Shown piece by piece: positions 33,239 to 45,060 of a DNA stretch of 64,000 nucleotides. Below the pieces are notes generated by a model. That model saw only the letters and a program-made list of their open reading frames with translations. It made no database searches and was not told where the DNA came from. The position numbers and the translations under genes are program-made. This stretch comes from Brachionus manjavacas. Lineage: Eukaryota; Rotifera; Eurotatoria; Ploima; Brachionidae. Within the stretch, counting starts at the first letter, position 1. Each line of letters starts with the position of its first letter. The stretch is taken from contig JAHQIY010000003.1 in assembly GCA_019054805.1 (NCBI GenBank), positions 8,866,001-8,930,000 of the forward strand, written 5' to 3'.

Positions 33239-35554
33239 ATGTGTTTTATCATTGCGTTCACTTTAGTTATAATCGGTGTGCTACTTTACACAGCGTCTAA
33301 ATTGGGAATAATAAACCGAATACTCTACAAAGTAATTCTAAATTCTTTTAGATGCTATTGTTTAAACTATCACGGTCTTATGATAAAAAATCAATAAGAC
33401 TCATTTATAGCTACGCAAAAAATTTTTTTCTTAAAGTTTGATTTTAACATGCCCCAAAAAATTATTAAATTTTTTCCCAACTTAAAAGGTAGACCCCAAT
33501 ACCACTCAACATGGAGGTGAACTTGTTGCCAAAACTTTAAAAGTAACCAGAAAAAAGTTTTTGAAATTTTTCAATTGATTTTAATCTAAAAGGCTCATGA
33601 TGTCAATTATATTTTTACACTTTCCGGTGGTCATATATCTCCGATATTATGCGCATCTGAAAATGAAGGAATACGGATAGTTGACGTCAGACATGAGGTA
33701 AATGCTGTTTTTGCAGCTGACGCTGTAGCTCGTTTGAGCGGCAAAGTTGGAGTAGCTGCGGTTACTGCTGGTCCAGGTCTGACTAACACCATAACAGCTG
33801 TGAAAAACGCGCAGATGGCTGAGAGTCCGATTTTATTACTTGGAGGTGCAGCGGCAAATTTGCTCAAAGGCAGAGGTGCCTTACAGGACATTGACCAAAT
33901 GTCTCTTTTCAAGTCGATTTGCAAGTATACGGCCACAATTCGCTACATTAGAGATATTCCAAGCACTTTAAAAAAAGCAATTCACATTGCCCAGTCAGGG
34001 ACTCCTGGTCCTGTCTTTGTTGAATTTCCTATTGATTGTTTGTACCCATTTCATTTGGTAAAACGTGAAATTGGAATCAAAGATGAGTCAAAATCATTAG
34101 TTCAAAAAATAATCAGCTTGTACCTGAACAATTATTTGAATTCTTTGTTTGCCGGCGCTTTTGATAAACATGATTATACACCGTTGAAACCAAACATACC
34201 TAAAGCGGATGTAAGCCAAAGTAATTTTTCAAAAGTCAAAATTTTCAGATGCCAGGATTTTTTTTAAAGTTCAAACAGCTGCTGAATTATTGAGCAAGGC
34301 AAAAAAACCAGTCATCCTAGTTGGTAGTCAGGCTACTTTACCACCAACACCAGCCACTGATCTAATCAAATCTCTTGAAGTATAAAATAAATAAATAATA
34401 ATTATTTATAAAAACTATAACTTTTCAATATAAAGCAATTAAATGTTCCATGTTTTTTGGGAGGAATGGCAAGAGGAATGCTCGGAAAAAATAGTCCAAT
34501 TCAATTCAGGCATTGTAGAAAAGATGCTCTAAAGGAAGCTGATGTAGTTATTTTAGCTGGCACTGTGTGTGATTTTAGATTAGGCTACGGAAAAGTTTTG
34601 TCTCATAAATCAAAAATAATCTCTATTAATCGTGATAAAAAACAATTAACTAAAGTATTTTATTTTTTTTTATTTAAAATGAAAAATAAAATAAATTTTC
34701 AGAATTCGGACATTTATTGGAAGCCGACTTTGGCTATCCAAGCAGATCCTTCATCGTTCATGGTTGAACTAGCACAGTCATTGAAAGGCCTAAGTGGCTC
34801 CCAGGATTGGATTGAACATTTAAGAACAAAAGACAATGCCAAAGAAGAAGTCAATAAGTAATTTTGTTTATTCAGGTAATTTTCTGGACATTTTTTTTTA
34901 GAAAAAAATCTTTGGAACAGACTGAAATTCACTTGAATCCAATGAAAGTTTTGCAGACATTGGATAAGATATTGCCAGAGAATGTTATTTTGGTCGCAGA
35001 TGGGGGCGATTTCGTAGCCACAGCAGCTTATTTAATGCGTCCGCCATCATTTGGTTCATGGTTGGATCCTGGTGCATTCGGAACTTTAGGTGTCGGAGGT
35101 GGTTTTGCTCTTGGCGCAAAATTAGTCAGGCCCGAATCAGAGGTGTGGATAATTTATGGCGACGGTTCGTGCGGATACAGTATTGCTGAAATTGATACAT
35201 TTACCAGACATGAATTGCCAGTCTTAAGTATTGTAGGAAACGATGCCGGATGGACTCAAATAGCCCGGGATCAAGTCGTATTTTTTGGAAGCACTGTGGC
35301 TTGCGAATTAGCAGTATATTTTTTTCTATTTTTTATCCTAATTATTTCCTAAAAGTTTACATTAATAGTTCACTGATTATGATAAAGTAGCAGAAGGATT
35401 TGGGGGTGTAGGTATCAGATTAGATAAATCAAATGATGAAAACATTGAAGAAGTGTTGCAAAAAGCGAGGAAAGAATACGCAAGTGGAAAAAGCGTCTTA
35501 ATAAATTGTTTGATAGGGAAAACAAATTTTAGAGAGGGTAGTATAAGTGTATAA
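33239..35554 (+). CDS. ILVBL: ILVBL / HACL2, ThDP-dependent 2-hydroxyacyl-CoA lyase
   Basis: Eight exons: 33239-33331, 33489-33542, 33593-34220, 34249-34379, 34436-34654, 34703-34857, 34902-35313, 35369-35554. They total 1878 nt (625 aa; human about 632), all GT-AG and phase-consistent. Residues 2-20 are a hydrophobic anchor ([14 protein letters not shown]), as in the ER-membrane ILVBL. The catalytic Glu that activates thiamine diphosphate is in VDVRHE (E84). [25 protein letters not shown] and [14 protein letters not shown] are ILVBL signatures. The ThDP-Mg motif starts YGDGS (about 512) and ends NDAGW (about 541). Mammalian ILVBL cleaves 2-hydroxyacyl-CoAs in long-chain fatty-acid alpha-oxidation and phytosphingosine breakdown. 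The match is clearly closer to ILVBL than to peroxisomal HACL1, and there is no peroxisomal targeting tail (ends GSISV). An AATAAA signal lies at about 35616. Confidence 0.93.
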
Positions 35555-35908
35555 GAATTCTGAGTCTTAAATTTGAAATGAACAAATTTTATTTTATTTA
35601 TTATCATCAAATTTAAATAAAGAAATATATATCGTTAAATCTATTTTTTAATTTAAGTTTCATTTATATTAGTTTTCTTGTATGCTGTATTGCTTTCATT
35701 TGACTTTCAATTCAAAATATATAGTTTGAAAATTTCTGATACAAAAAGAAAACAAAAATAGTAACAAAAGTTGATTTTTGGCGAAAATATGACTTTTTGG
35801 GATTTTTTTAAAATTTTTGTTAAATGAAACAACAATCTAAGATTAATTTTGCGTTAAAAAAAGGGATTTTTAGATAAAAAACCAATGAAACAAATATATA
35901 CTCTTCTT

Positions 35909-36075
35909 TTAAAGTATATGGAAACATAAAGAATCGAAAATTTCAATGTCACTTAAATTTAAAAGTTGAAGTTTTTTGAATCTAAGAATTGCATCTAAAG
36001 CAAGATTTTCTGTATTGCTGGCAAACAGATTGGCGGTGACAAAGGCGGTGTTATCTTTGTAGTGTTCAAATAACC
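35909..36075 (-). CDS. Candidate terminal exon of an unresolved gene
   Basis: After a TTTGTAAG acceptor, 55 codons read on the minus strand: LFEHYKDNTAFVTANLFAS, then a segment ending KLQLLNLSDIEIFDSLCF. The frame stops at 35909. Codon choice is protein-like and differs from surrounding A/T DNA. Upstream exons should lie beyond 36.1 kb, where only LINE debris and weak fragments (36.2 kb, NSNNLIEPYRKTEKK) are seen. It may be a real 3' exon with a distant 5' part, or a gene remnant. Convergent with ILVBL. Confidence 0.35.
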
Positions 36076-36739
36076 CTTACAAATAAACAAAAATCCACAA
36101 AATTAAGTTTTTAAAATAAAAAATGCAGAAAGCATAATTGTTGATCACAAAAAAATTTATTAATCTTGAATAAAAATATTCGAAGTTTTTTTCTCTGTTT
36201 TTCGATATGGTTCAATCAGGTTATTGCTGTTCTTTAAATTATACTTCAAATTTCTTCATTTTTCAAAATTTTTCATTAAATTTGGAGATAATTTATTTTA
36301 AACAATCATTAAAAAAAAGTAATCAACTTTTCAAAAATTCTATGTTGGAATGAATGAAAATCATATTTTTCTAAAAAGTTTATTTTATTAAAGCTATTTG
36401 ATTCAAAATATAAATTTAAGAGTTAAAAGATAGATAAATAATTACTCTGCTTATTTAAAGATTGTTTTCTTTGAAAAATAGCATAGGAGGGTAACGCAGT
36501 AATTGAAATACGGAAGAATAAAGATCTTAAAAATTTTGAATTGAATTTAAGTTGAAAATATTTAAAAAATAGAAAAAAAGATTTTCTTTATTAACTTAAT
36601 TTCTATATTATACTATTTTTTGCAGACTTTGGTGTAACAAAAATTGTTGCACTTTATAACATTTACAAAATAATTTTTTGAAAATTTTATCTGAGATTTC
36701 ACAATACCCTAAAATTACACTATTCACTTAAATTTTTTG

Positions 36740-37100
36740 ATGAAAAATTTAATCTTTAGAAAAAGCAATAGGCCTAAAACAGATACTTGCGGTACTCTCA
36801 ATTTTAATTTTAAAGGTCTGGGCATTATACTGCATATACGGACTATTTGAGATTGATTTTCAAAATATTCTGAAAGAAGGCCTAGAGAAGAGTTATTAAA
36901 AACCGTAATGAAAAAGTATTTAAAGTAACAAAATTGACTCTATTACATCAATAACTTTTCTTAAGTCAACAAAATGTATCCTCTTATTTTTCCATTAAAA
37001 TCTTTAAATGCTTTATCAAATGGGTTATTATCAGTGACGCCGTCAGAAGATAAAAAATGGAGTGGCGAAAATACCTAAAAATGGAATAGATGATGGTCAC
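36740..37100 (-). pseudogene. Decayed LINE reverse transcriptase, minus strand
   Basis: Minus-strand frames with stops and shifts show ILFVDLRKVID (the FxDxxKAFD block A), LSEYFENQSQIVRI (inter-block) and VPQVSVLGLLLF, a decayed form of the VPQGSVLGPLLF block. Block order and spacing are right for a non-LTR RT palm. The catalytic YxDD region downstream (below 36740) is not recognisable. Confidence 0.7.
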
Positions 37101-37109
37101 AATAGAGTG

Positions 37110-38520
37110 GAAAAATTTCAGCTTCTTCTTACCAATTTTTTCAACATTTATTTCTTTTTAGTCCAATGACTCATTATTCATAAGACTGATATCATTAAGC
37201 CTTTCTTGATTCATCTGACTACCGAAAAGCTTCTCTCAGATTCAGCATTTTAAATGGAACATGTCAAATAAATTTTTAAAAGTTTAAAAATATAGGAAAC
37301 ATTTCAGCAACGTTTGGTCCTTAAAAAAAGTGTATATAATTCTTTTAGTTGGTTTTTTGTCGGTATTTCTTAAAAATTAAAAGATCAAGTTAGTGTTAAG
37401 AGTTTTTTTTGTTTTTACATTTACAAAAATAATAATAAAATTTCAAATTAAAAATCTTTTTTTTGGTTTAATTTTACATTAATTTACAAAATAAAGATTT
37501 CTTGACATTTTAAGTGTGCTGACGCAACTAGTTATTATTATATAAGTATTTGGATTAAAAAAATATAATTATTTGAGTATTTATTTATTATAAGATAATA
37601 ATAAAGAAATCAAAAATAAATTATTATGTATCAGACAAATTCATGTTTAAGTATTAAAAAATAAAAAAGTTGACCTTTAAATTCAATTCTGGGCTAAATA
37701 AAAATAGTAAAAATCATTCTCTAATAAGTGCTTTCTTTTTTGTTCTCATAAAATTCGGTATAAACACAGTACAAGATAATTAAAAATATAATATTTTTTT
37801 CTAATGTAAAAAAATTAGTAATGTAAATGCAGCAAAGCGTAACAAAATTTTTTATGCAAATTTCACAGCAACAAAATTTTTGTATACTAAATGGCACTAA
37901 ATTGTTGAAATAAAAAGAGGAATAAGAAAAAAAAAGAAAAGATTAAATTAAAATTCATGCAGTATATGGAAGTATGAAGTAGTATATGAATGTTTTTTTT
38001 TTGTTATTGTTATTATTACATACCACAGTTACCATAGATGGTATCCTACTGTTTCCCATCTTTGCAAGTCTAGCTTGCTAGCTTGTTGTAACTTATATTA
38101 TTACTATATTATTGTTAAATAATTAGTCGTGATTAGCAGACTTAAAAAATTTATGTAACAATGTTTGTAGCACCATGTGGTACTTACAGAACTAATTTTT
38201 AAATTCTAGACAAAATGAGAAATTTTAAACTAGTCTTTTTCAATGAAAAAATAAACACCAAACATTTAGTCTATATTTTATTAATTTTCCCAAAAGTTAA
38301 TTTAATTTAATTTCCAAATGAAGACCTCTGAGACAAAAATCATCATACAGTGCAAAAAAATTTTCATAAAAAATTCTTAAAATAAATGGATAGACTTTAA
38401 TTTTATTTTTTCACTACAATGAAACTCTATAAATATAGGCAGAATTTTAAAGCTGCACATGTAAATTCAAGAAATAATTTTTCAAATTTTATTAATTTCT
38501 AAGTTTTATTTTAACCGGCA
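37110..38520. other. A/T-rich interval upstream of CIR1
   Basis: No gene. A more G/C-containing patch at 38015-38120 (CATAGATGGTATCCTACTGT, then CTAGCTTGCTAGCTTG) may be a repeat scrap or part of the CIR1 promoter region. I cannot tell which. Confidence 0.4.
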
Positions 38521-38522
38521 AA

Positions 38523-39269
38523 ATGGGAAAAGGCTTCGAAAATTATATGTCCAAAAAATGGTTTCATCCAACCAACGTTGAAAACCAGAAAAGAGTAAGT
38601 TGAATCGCCTTGTTGTATTTTTTGCCACCTACAATTAACCTTTTTTCATTTTGTCCATAGAAATACCTAGCGGAGCAAAAGAGCGCTGCAGACAAAAAGC
38701 GCCAGCAGGAATTGAGAGATCAGTATGAACGAGAGCAAGAAATTTTCAGTAATAAGTATGTGTAACCAGCTTGACTTGAATTTAAATTTAAATTTGATTC
38801 TTTTAGGGAATTGATGGGAGACGAGAAAGCCAAACTTGGTCTAGCATTCATGTACCAGGCTCCGGGTTCATTAAAAGATAACCAAGACAAAGAACGAGTA
38901 GAAGAGCCAGTGCAAGTCGAAATTTCAAGCTCCAAACGAGCCAGACCAGATTCTGCCAACTTAAGATGCTTAAAATGCAAAAGGCTAGGTCACTTAAACA
39001 CCGATAAAGTTTGTCCACTTTACGGAAAATCAAGACTTGATGTAGAAGATGACGAAATAGTTCCTGAGATACCAGAAGCACCCAAAGTTGAAATAAAAAA
39101 CGAACCAAAAGAGCATATTTCCGAAAGTAAAGAAAACGTGCCTGTGGTTGAATCAAACCCCATGGAAATTACTTTGGATATGCTGAGGGCTCTTCCGAAA
39201 AGGGAAAAAAAAGTCCTTTTGAAGCGGCTTAAAAAATTAGACAAAAAGTTTAAAAAAAAATTAAATTAG
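38523..39269 (+). CDS. CIR1: CIR1 homologue, CBF1-interacting corepressor
   Basis: Three exons (38523-38594, 38661-38755, 38807-39269), 630 nt, 209 aa. MGKGFENYMSKKWFHP and YLAEQKSAADKKRQQEL form the Cir_N domain. ELMGDEKAKLGLAFMYQAPG is the conserved continuation. A single zinc knuckle follows (CLKCKRLGHLNTDKVCP, about 110-126). The C-terminus keeps the short conserved LDMLRALPKREKKVLLKRLK block and then stops after a few lysines. Human CIR1 is about 450 aa because of a long Ser/Lys/Arg-rich tail that is absent here. CIR1 links CBF1/RBPJ to histone deacetylases and is also found in spliceosomal preparations. The retained half is the conserved core. Its stop lies 156 nt before the NOP10 start. 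Confidence 0.9.
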
Positions 39270-39425
39270 TTTTTTCTGTGTAGATATTTATTTGTTTTTG
39301 ATATTATAAATTTGTAAAAAAAATAAATTTAGAATGCTTTTTTTACCGGACTTAAAAATTCGGAATTTAAATTCACTTACCTTCATAGCTTAATAAACTA
39401 TTATCTTTTAGGCCACTATTAAAAA

Positions 39426-39668
39426 ATGTACTTAAAATATTACTTGAACGAAAAAGGCGAAAGAGTCTACACTTTAAAAGTAATCTATTTTTGTATATTT
39501 TTAATTTCAATTCAATTTTCGTTTTAGCGAACAAGTCCGGATGGAACTCCAACTGTGTCTGCTCATCCAGCTAAATTTTCACCTGACGACAAGTATTCAA
39601 GACAAAGAATTCTACTGAAAAAACGCTTCGGAATCTTGTTGACTCAACAACCTCAATCTAAATATTAA
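39426..39668 (+). CDS. NOP10: NOP10, H/ACA snoRNP protein
   Basis: Two exons (39426-39479 and 39528-39668) give exactly 64 aa, the standard length. The start [18 protein letters not shown], then [20 protein letters not shown] and [15 protein letters not shown] are diagnostic. NOP10 with dyskerin, NHP2 and GAR1 forms the H/ACA particle for rRNA pseudouridylation and telomerase. The intron is 48 nt. It follows CIR1 closely on the same strand. Confidence 0.97.
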
Positions 39669-39849
39669 AAAAAAAACCTTGATTAAGTGTAATTAAGTTT
39701 ATTGAATAAAATAAAAGAATATAACAAATATTTTTTATATTCAATTAGTAACTTTCTTCTACTGATATATAATGGGTCTCTGATTAGCTTAACCTTTTTT
39801 AGTCGATTTACTAATTCAAACATTTCAATCAAATTCCCTTTCACTTTTT

Positions 39850-40015
39850 TTTTCCTTATTCACTTATTGTGGAGCATAGGGTCATTACTTTTGGTTTCCA
39901 CTCGAGTCGATCTCTCGCCTTTACTAATGCTGCTCCCCATGTCATTACCATTTCGATGAGCTCTTTACCATCTCTGGACCATCTTCATCAAGTGATTCAC
40001 TATCAATATGATTTT
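39850..40015 (-). pseudogene. LINE C-terminal fragment
   Basis: Minus-strand frame RWSRDGKELIEMVMTWGAAL, then VKARDRLEWKPKVMTLCST. The WxxAARDRxxWK pattern is characteristic of the C-terminal end of LINE polymerases. It lies just beyond the NOP10 3' end in opposite orientation. Confidence 0.55.
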
Positions 40016-40611
40016 TTGATATTATTTCAGGAAGCAAAAATGCTAATTGTTATATAAAAATTAAAAGATTATTTGACTCCAAATTATTGCTAGGTCGTCA
40101 TCTGGGACGACCAAAAATGCATTTTTTTTGGTCAAAAAATGCGGCAAAAATGCAAAAAATTGTCAAACTGTATTATCCGTTTTTGAGGAGTATTTTAACT
40201 CATTTTTTATTCTGATGATAAGTAATTTAATAAGTAAAGTTGATTTTCAAATATTGGAAGAATAAAATTATTAAAATTTTTATAGAGATTTTTTTCTGTA
40301 AGCAAATTAACATTTATTGGAGGTTTTTTTGCCAATAATAAACTTTTTTTTAACAATTAGATTTTGTCCTGGACTGTTTGTAAAAAAATGAAAAAGACCA
40401 AATCACGACTTGGACTTTAATCTTGTTCGCACTTTTTTTTTACCTTGCCTTTAAAGATATTTTTTGATTTTTTTATCTTAATAGAAAAAAAGGTTAGATT
40501 TGAATAATAGCGTAAATTTTCATACAGAAGATTGTTTTCTCTTTGAAAAAATCCAACTGATATATCTTCCTCTTTAGGTAAATGGGAAATAAAGGTAATA
40601 TTTTTTTCTAC

Positions 40612-40664
40612 TCTTCAATCTGTCCATGGTACTTAAACGTAAATAAATAAATAAATAATAAGGT
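40612..40664 (+). repeat. LINE tail-like microsatellite
   Basis: CAATCTGTCCATGGTACTTA, followed by AAACGT(AAAT)n. The AATCTG...GGTAC...AAAT layout resembles the other LINE 3' tails in the window, with the central GAAGGA part lost. Confidence 0.35.
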
Positions 40665-41039
40665 ATAGCAAAAAACTTTATTTTAGCAAACATGAAATAA
40701 TTAAAGAGAAATTTTCGCTTTATAAATTTGGTTCATATAAACTGAGTACATTTCTAAATTTGAATTTTTTTCTAGAAACATGCTTTAGTATAATAAAAAT
40801 TAAAAATTTTAAAATTTTAATTAAAAAGAACTGTGTTTATTCATTTTTTCATATTGAATTAATTACTCGATTTGAATTCCAATCAATCTAATTTTAATTT
40901 TTTAAAACGAACAAAAATGTCCGTATTATTTTGCAAGAATGATTCGAACACGAATAAAAAATATTCAAAAAATTATTTAATTTTTTCTTTCAATTTGAAC
41001 TAAAAAAGTAAAAAAAAAAAAGATTCAATAAATATTTAA
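40665..41039. other. A/T-rich interval, nothing recognised
   Basis: Homopolymer-rich A/T sequence without coding signal. Confidence 0.5.
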
Positions 41040-41169
41040 TTATGAAGAATAAGGTCTCTTAGCAATATTAGATAACGTCCAAGGCATTGATGAAGATAGA
41101 AATAAAACAAGAATCAAGAGGTCTAGTAGTACGTAAATGTTATCCAAAACTTGTTGAATTCGCTTAAAG
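41040..41169 (-). CDS. Candidate terminal exon with a membrane segment
   Basis: After the acceptor TTTTGTTTAG, a 42-codon minus-strand frame reads FKRIQQVLDNIYVLLDLLIL, then VLFLSSSMPWTLSNI and a short polar tail. The hydrophobic stretch looks like one transmembrane helix. Upstream exons of the same gene were not found. No family recognised. It could also be a relic. Confidence 0.35.
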
Positions 41170-41179
41170 CTAAACAAAA

Positions 41180-42136
41180 TTTATTTAATGATTTTGAAAT
41201 ATTTCTAATTTGAAATTTGAGTTAATCAAAGTTCGATCAAAATTTATAAAAAAATGAATTAAATTTTGTAGGAATCTTGATAAATAGAAAGTGTCCAATT
41301 TTACAAAAAAAAATATATCTAATTCTTGTAGCTAGAGTCAAATAATGTATGTGATTGACTAATATTTATGTTGAATTTCCCAATGTGCCATTTTGAAAAT
41401 GAAGCAATTTTACTTCAATTAAATTTTAATTTTAGTCAATTTCAAAAAAAAAAATAATTAGCTGAATTATGAAGATTTATGTAAGATATTATCCTAATGC
41501 ATTAAATTTAAATTTAAAAATTAATTTAATAATTAGTAAATTTAATGAGTTTGACCAGTAAATTTGAATTTTGTTTCAAATGAATATGATGAAAAAAATT
41601 TGGTGATTTTTTTAATTAACTAATAAGTTTGGATATTAATTTTGAAGCTTGCTTTTATGAGCTAATAAATTTAATTTATTAATTAGAATTATTAAGTTTT
41701 AATTAGTTAAAATAGAAAATATGAATTTGAATTCTAAAATTATTATAGTTCTTTGTTTACTAATAGATTGGAATCAAAATTAACTTATGTCGGATATTAT
41801 TCACATAATTAGTAAGACAAAGAGCAAAATAATAATGGAAAAGGTTTAAAAGATATTTTTTCAAAGTTATGAGAACAAAATTTTTTTATAAATTTTTATA
41901 AACCTTTTTTAATCATTGATTTTAGTTTTTGATTCACTAGTTTTTAGAGGATTTTAGTTATTAGCTAAATATAAAGTAAAACTAGAAAGATAATTTTGTG
42001 AACATTTAATCTTAAGATTAAATTTTAATTAATTATTATTTTTGTCAAAATGAGAAAAAATAGATTAATAACTAGAAAAATATATAAAAAAGGGAAGCTC
42101 ATTATTTTATTGATGATTTTCATAATAAATTAGTTT
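41180..42136. other. A/T-rich interval, nothing recognised
   Basis: No reading frame or repeat stands out. Expected to include any missing 5' exons of the 41040-41169 candidate. Confidence 0.4.
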
Positions 42137-42310
42137 TTACTTTTGCTTTTTCACGCTAAATTTTTCAATCATTCTATCAAACATCAAATATTTTAGATCA
42201 TTTTTTAGTTCAATTTTTTTTTTAAAAGAAGTTATTTTATTTTTATAGAAATAAGGACTTGGAATTTTTCTTTTTTTAGCGTGTTTGGCTTTGGCATGAA
42301 TACAATTACA
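42137..42310 (-). CDS. Candidate lysine-rich terminal exon
   Basis: Minus-strand open frame of about 57 codons ending at 42137: HAKAKHAKKRKIPSPYFY, then NDLKYLMFDRMIEKF and a basic tail. It contains no ATG near the start, so a splice acceptor is needed; CATGCCAAAG ending at 42289 is one option. Strongly basic, as in small ribosomal or RNA-binding proteins, but no family assignment is possible. Confidence 0.35.
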   Translation of the reverse strand, partial: CNCIHAKAKHAKKRKIPSPYFYKNKITSFKKKIELKNDLKYLMFDRMIEKFSVKKQK

Positions 42311-42788
42311 TTTTTATTGAGCTAATTTTTTTTCTAGTCAAGTCGATATTAGCTGTTCAAAGTTTAAGAAATTCCGATTTCAATATTTTTCCAGGGTCTT
42401 GTTTGATAAACTATTTAAAACTCTTGGTTGTAATTAAGTTAAGTTAAGACTGATGAAACAAAGATAAAATTAACATGAATATGCGCAATATTAATTAAGT
42501 AGATTATTAATCCTAATTAAAATTGGAACTTTTTCTTTTTTTCCCAATAGATTATTTTATAGATAAATTTTTATGTTCACATAATCATAATTAAATTTAT
42601 TACATAATTATAAAATAATACCTCGCAAAAAATTGAACAAATTTTAATAAACAAATCGAATATTTTTGCTTGATCAAATAAATTTCTAATTAATTTAAAA
42701 TTTTTAAAAATGTCGTTCGATTTTAGTAATTTGACAGCTACTTTTTAGAATAAGGATCGCATTTTTTAGACAATTGTACATATTCAGA

Positions 42789-44772
42789 ATGGATCTAATG
42801 AATTTCAGTCTTCCAGGCTTTGTAAATTTTTTTATGAATTATATTTTTAAAATAGCCTAAATCTTCAAAAAAAAGAATGGCTATGGACTTTACATTTCTG
42901 TTGGCGCTTATGCTGCGGTGTCATTTATATTCTATTATTATCCAAATTTGCTTCATGCCAAAAAAGATAGGAAAGACCATAATTTTGTCGTAGTTAGCCA
43001 TCGTGGTGGATCTGGTGAGAATAAAGAAAACACAATCTCTGCATTTGAACAGTATTGAATTTTTTAAAAATTTCTAAAATTTTTGATTAATTTTGAGATT
43101 TTTATTTCAAGTTCACACAAAATCGGTTCCGATGTGATCGAACTAGACTGTCACATAACCAGAGATGGTCAGGTTGTTGTGTCTCATGACAACAACTTAT
43201 TAAGACTGTGTGGAAAAAATAAATTGATTTCAGAACTGAATTATGATGTGAATTATCAAAAATTAGAGTGAATATTTGTTGACATTTACTTTTTTAGGAA
43301 CTCCCTGACCTTCTTGAGGAACAAGACGAAGACATGTTTCTGCAAAGTGGGATTGAATATTGAAATGATCAATGGAATTCACCATTTCTACTAAATTTTA
43401 CGAAAAATGGTTCAATATATATCAAAGGACTTTTTAGTAATTTTTCAAAAAAGGGATTTTCTTTTTAAATCAAATATTAATTTTACTATTTTTTAACTTA
43501 ACTTTACGAAAACTTCTGTAATTTTTTAGTTAACTTTCGACATAAGATGAAGAAAACTGAAGAAAAAATGTAACTCAATTTTAGATAAAAATGACTTTAT
43601 TAGTAATATTAAGATTTTAGCATAAAAAATCTTAAAATTTTTCATTTCACCCCAAAAGTAAAGCTTTGATTTTTTTATTTGTGATTTTTTTCAATTTAAA
43701 GGTTTTTGAATTGTTCAGGTATTTTCCAATAAAATTTAGATCCATTATTTTGGTAAAAAAATTTTATAATTTCTTAAATTGTTTCCAATTTTTGATAAAT
43801 ATTTACCAAAAATTATAGAAATTCACATTCAATTCAGAAAAAAATTTTAAAATTGATTATTGATTTAAAAAAATGGAAAGGATCTTTTTTTTTAAATTAC
43901 TAAAAAATCTTTTGGGACTAAAATTATTTATTTCAATGATCATGTCAACACACTAATTTTAAACAATAAATTTAAATTAAATTCTTAAATTAGAAAGTGC
44001 TGATAGTCTTTCGAGAACGGTTAGTTCTTCACTAATCACCAATTCGATTCATAGAAGAAGTCAAGACGGCTATAGAACACCGCACAGAATCCCTCTCCTC
44101 GAAGACATATTCAGAAATTTTCCTAACACATACGTCAATCTAGACGTCAAAATAAACAATGATAATTTGATTAATAAAGTAAATGAATTGGTTATAAAAT
44201 ATAAGCGAGAGCATTTAACTGTTTGGGGATCGTTTAATGAAAAAGTTACAAAAAAACTTTATAAATTGAATTCGAATGTGGGAATATTCTTTTCGTCAGT
44301 TGGCTGCGCAAAGCTTCTTCTTTTGATGATATCAGGACTACTGCCATTTTTTAAATTCAAGGAAACTCATCTAGAAATTATCATGCCGAACCGCATTCTA
44401 AGAAAGTAAGTTAATTCGCTTACTTAAAAAAAAAAATAAAATTCATTCAAAATATTAATAGTCGCAATTTGATACCCAGAGGATACACCGCTTTCTTAAT
44501 CTTGATAAAAACGTAAAAAAATAAACACATTTTATTCATAGCTAATCTTTTATTATTTTAGATTTTTTATACGAAAGTCTTTTGTTGAACATTTGAATAG
44601 ACGAGGAATTTCTGTTTATTATTGGGTTCTAAATGAAGAAGATGAATTTAAGCATGCTATTGAATTGGGCGTCAATGGAATCATTACTGATTATCCCAGT
44701 CGATTGATAGATTATATAAGAGACAACAAGCATGTCCATACTCATATAGTGAGGCCAATTAAAAATGATTAA
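42789..44772 (+). CDS. GDPD1-type glycerophosphodiester phosphodiesterase
   Basis: Seven exons: 42789-42821, 42876-43051, 43112-43247, 43298-43346, 43994-44405, 44462-44512, 44562-44772. They total 1068 nt (355 aa), phases consistent throughout. The N-terminal hydrophobic segment (about 16-33) matches the membrane anchor of GDPD1/GDPD3. The GDPD active-site signature HRGGSGENKENT begins at about residue 53, followed by IELDCHITRDGQVVVSHD with the metal-binding Glu/Asp and catalytic His. NREHLTVWG-type (here YKREHLTVWG), YYWVLNEEDEF and GIITDYPSRL are GDPD1-subfamily blocks. GDPD1/3 act as lysophospholipase D enzymes that make lysophosphatidic and N-acyl lipids at the ER. The exon-3 donor is GTGAAT and the exon-4 donor GTGGGA, both weaker than average. 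The 51-nt exon 6 is needed to align with the family. Intron 4 is about 650 nt. Confidence 0.88.
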
Positions 44773-45060
44773 AAAATGAAATATGTACATAAATGTTGAT
44801 TAGATAAATTGATATTTATTCAATTTTAGTTTTTTAAACATTTTAAATAGTATTTTTTTTTTAAATAATAAAAAGCATTCTTTGTATCTTTAATCGTAAA
44901 CTTTGGCAATATCTAAATTTTAAAGAATCCTTTTGAAGAATCCAGTCGCGTACTTGAATCAAATATGAGCAAATTTTTTTTTATAAATCGTCATATCATT
45001 TAATAGTTAATGGAATTTGACGCAAATATAAAGGAGATAAGATCTTCCACTAGAGATAGC

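Noticed and set aside
33631-33936. Minus-strand 101-aa frame across ILVBL exon 3
   Set aside because: Antisense shadow of a strongly conserved ILVBL coding exon.
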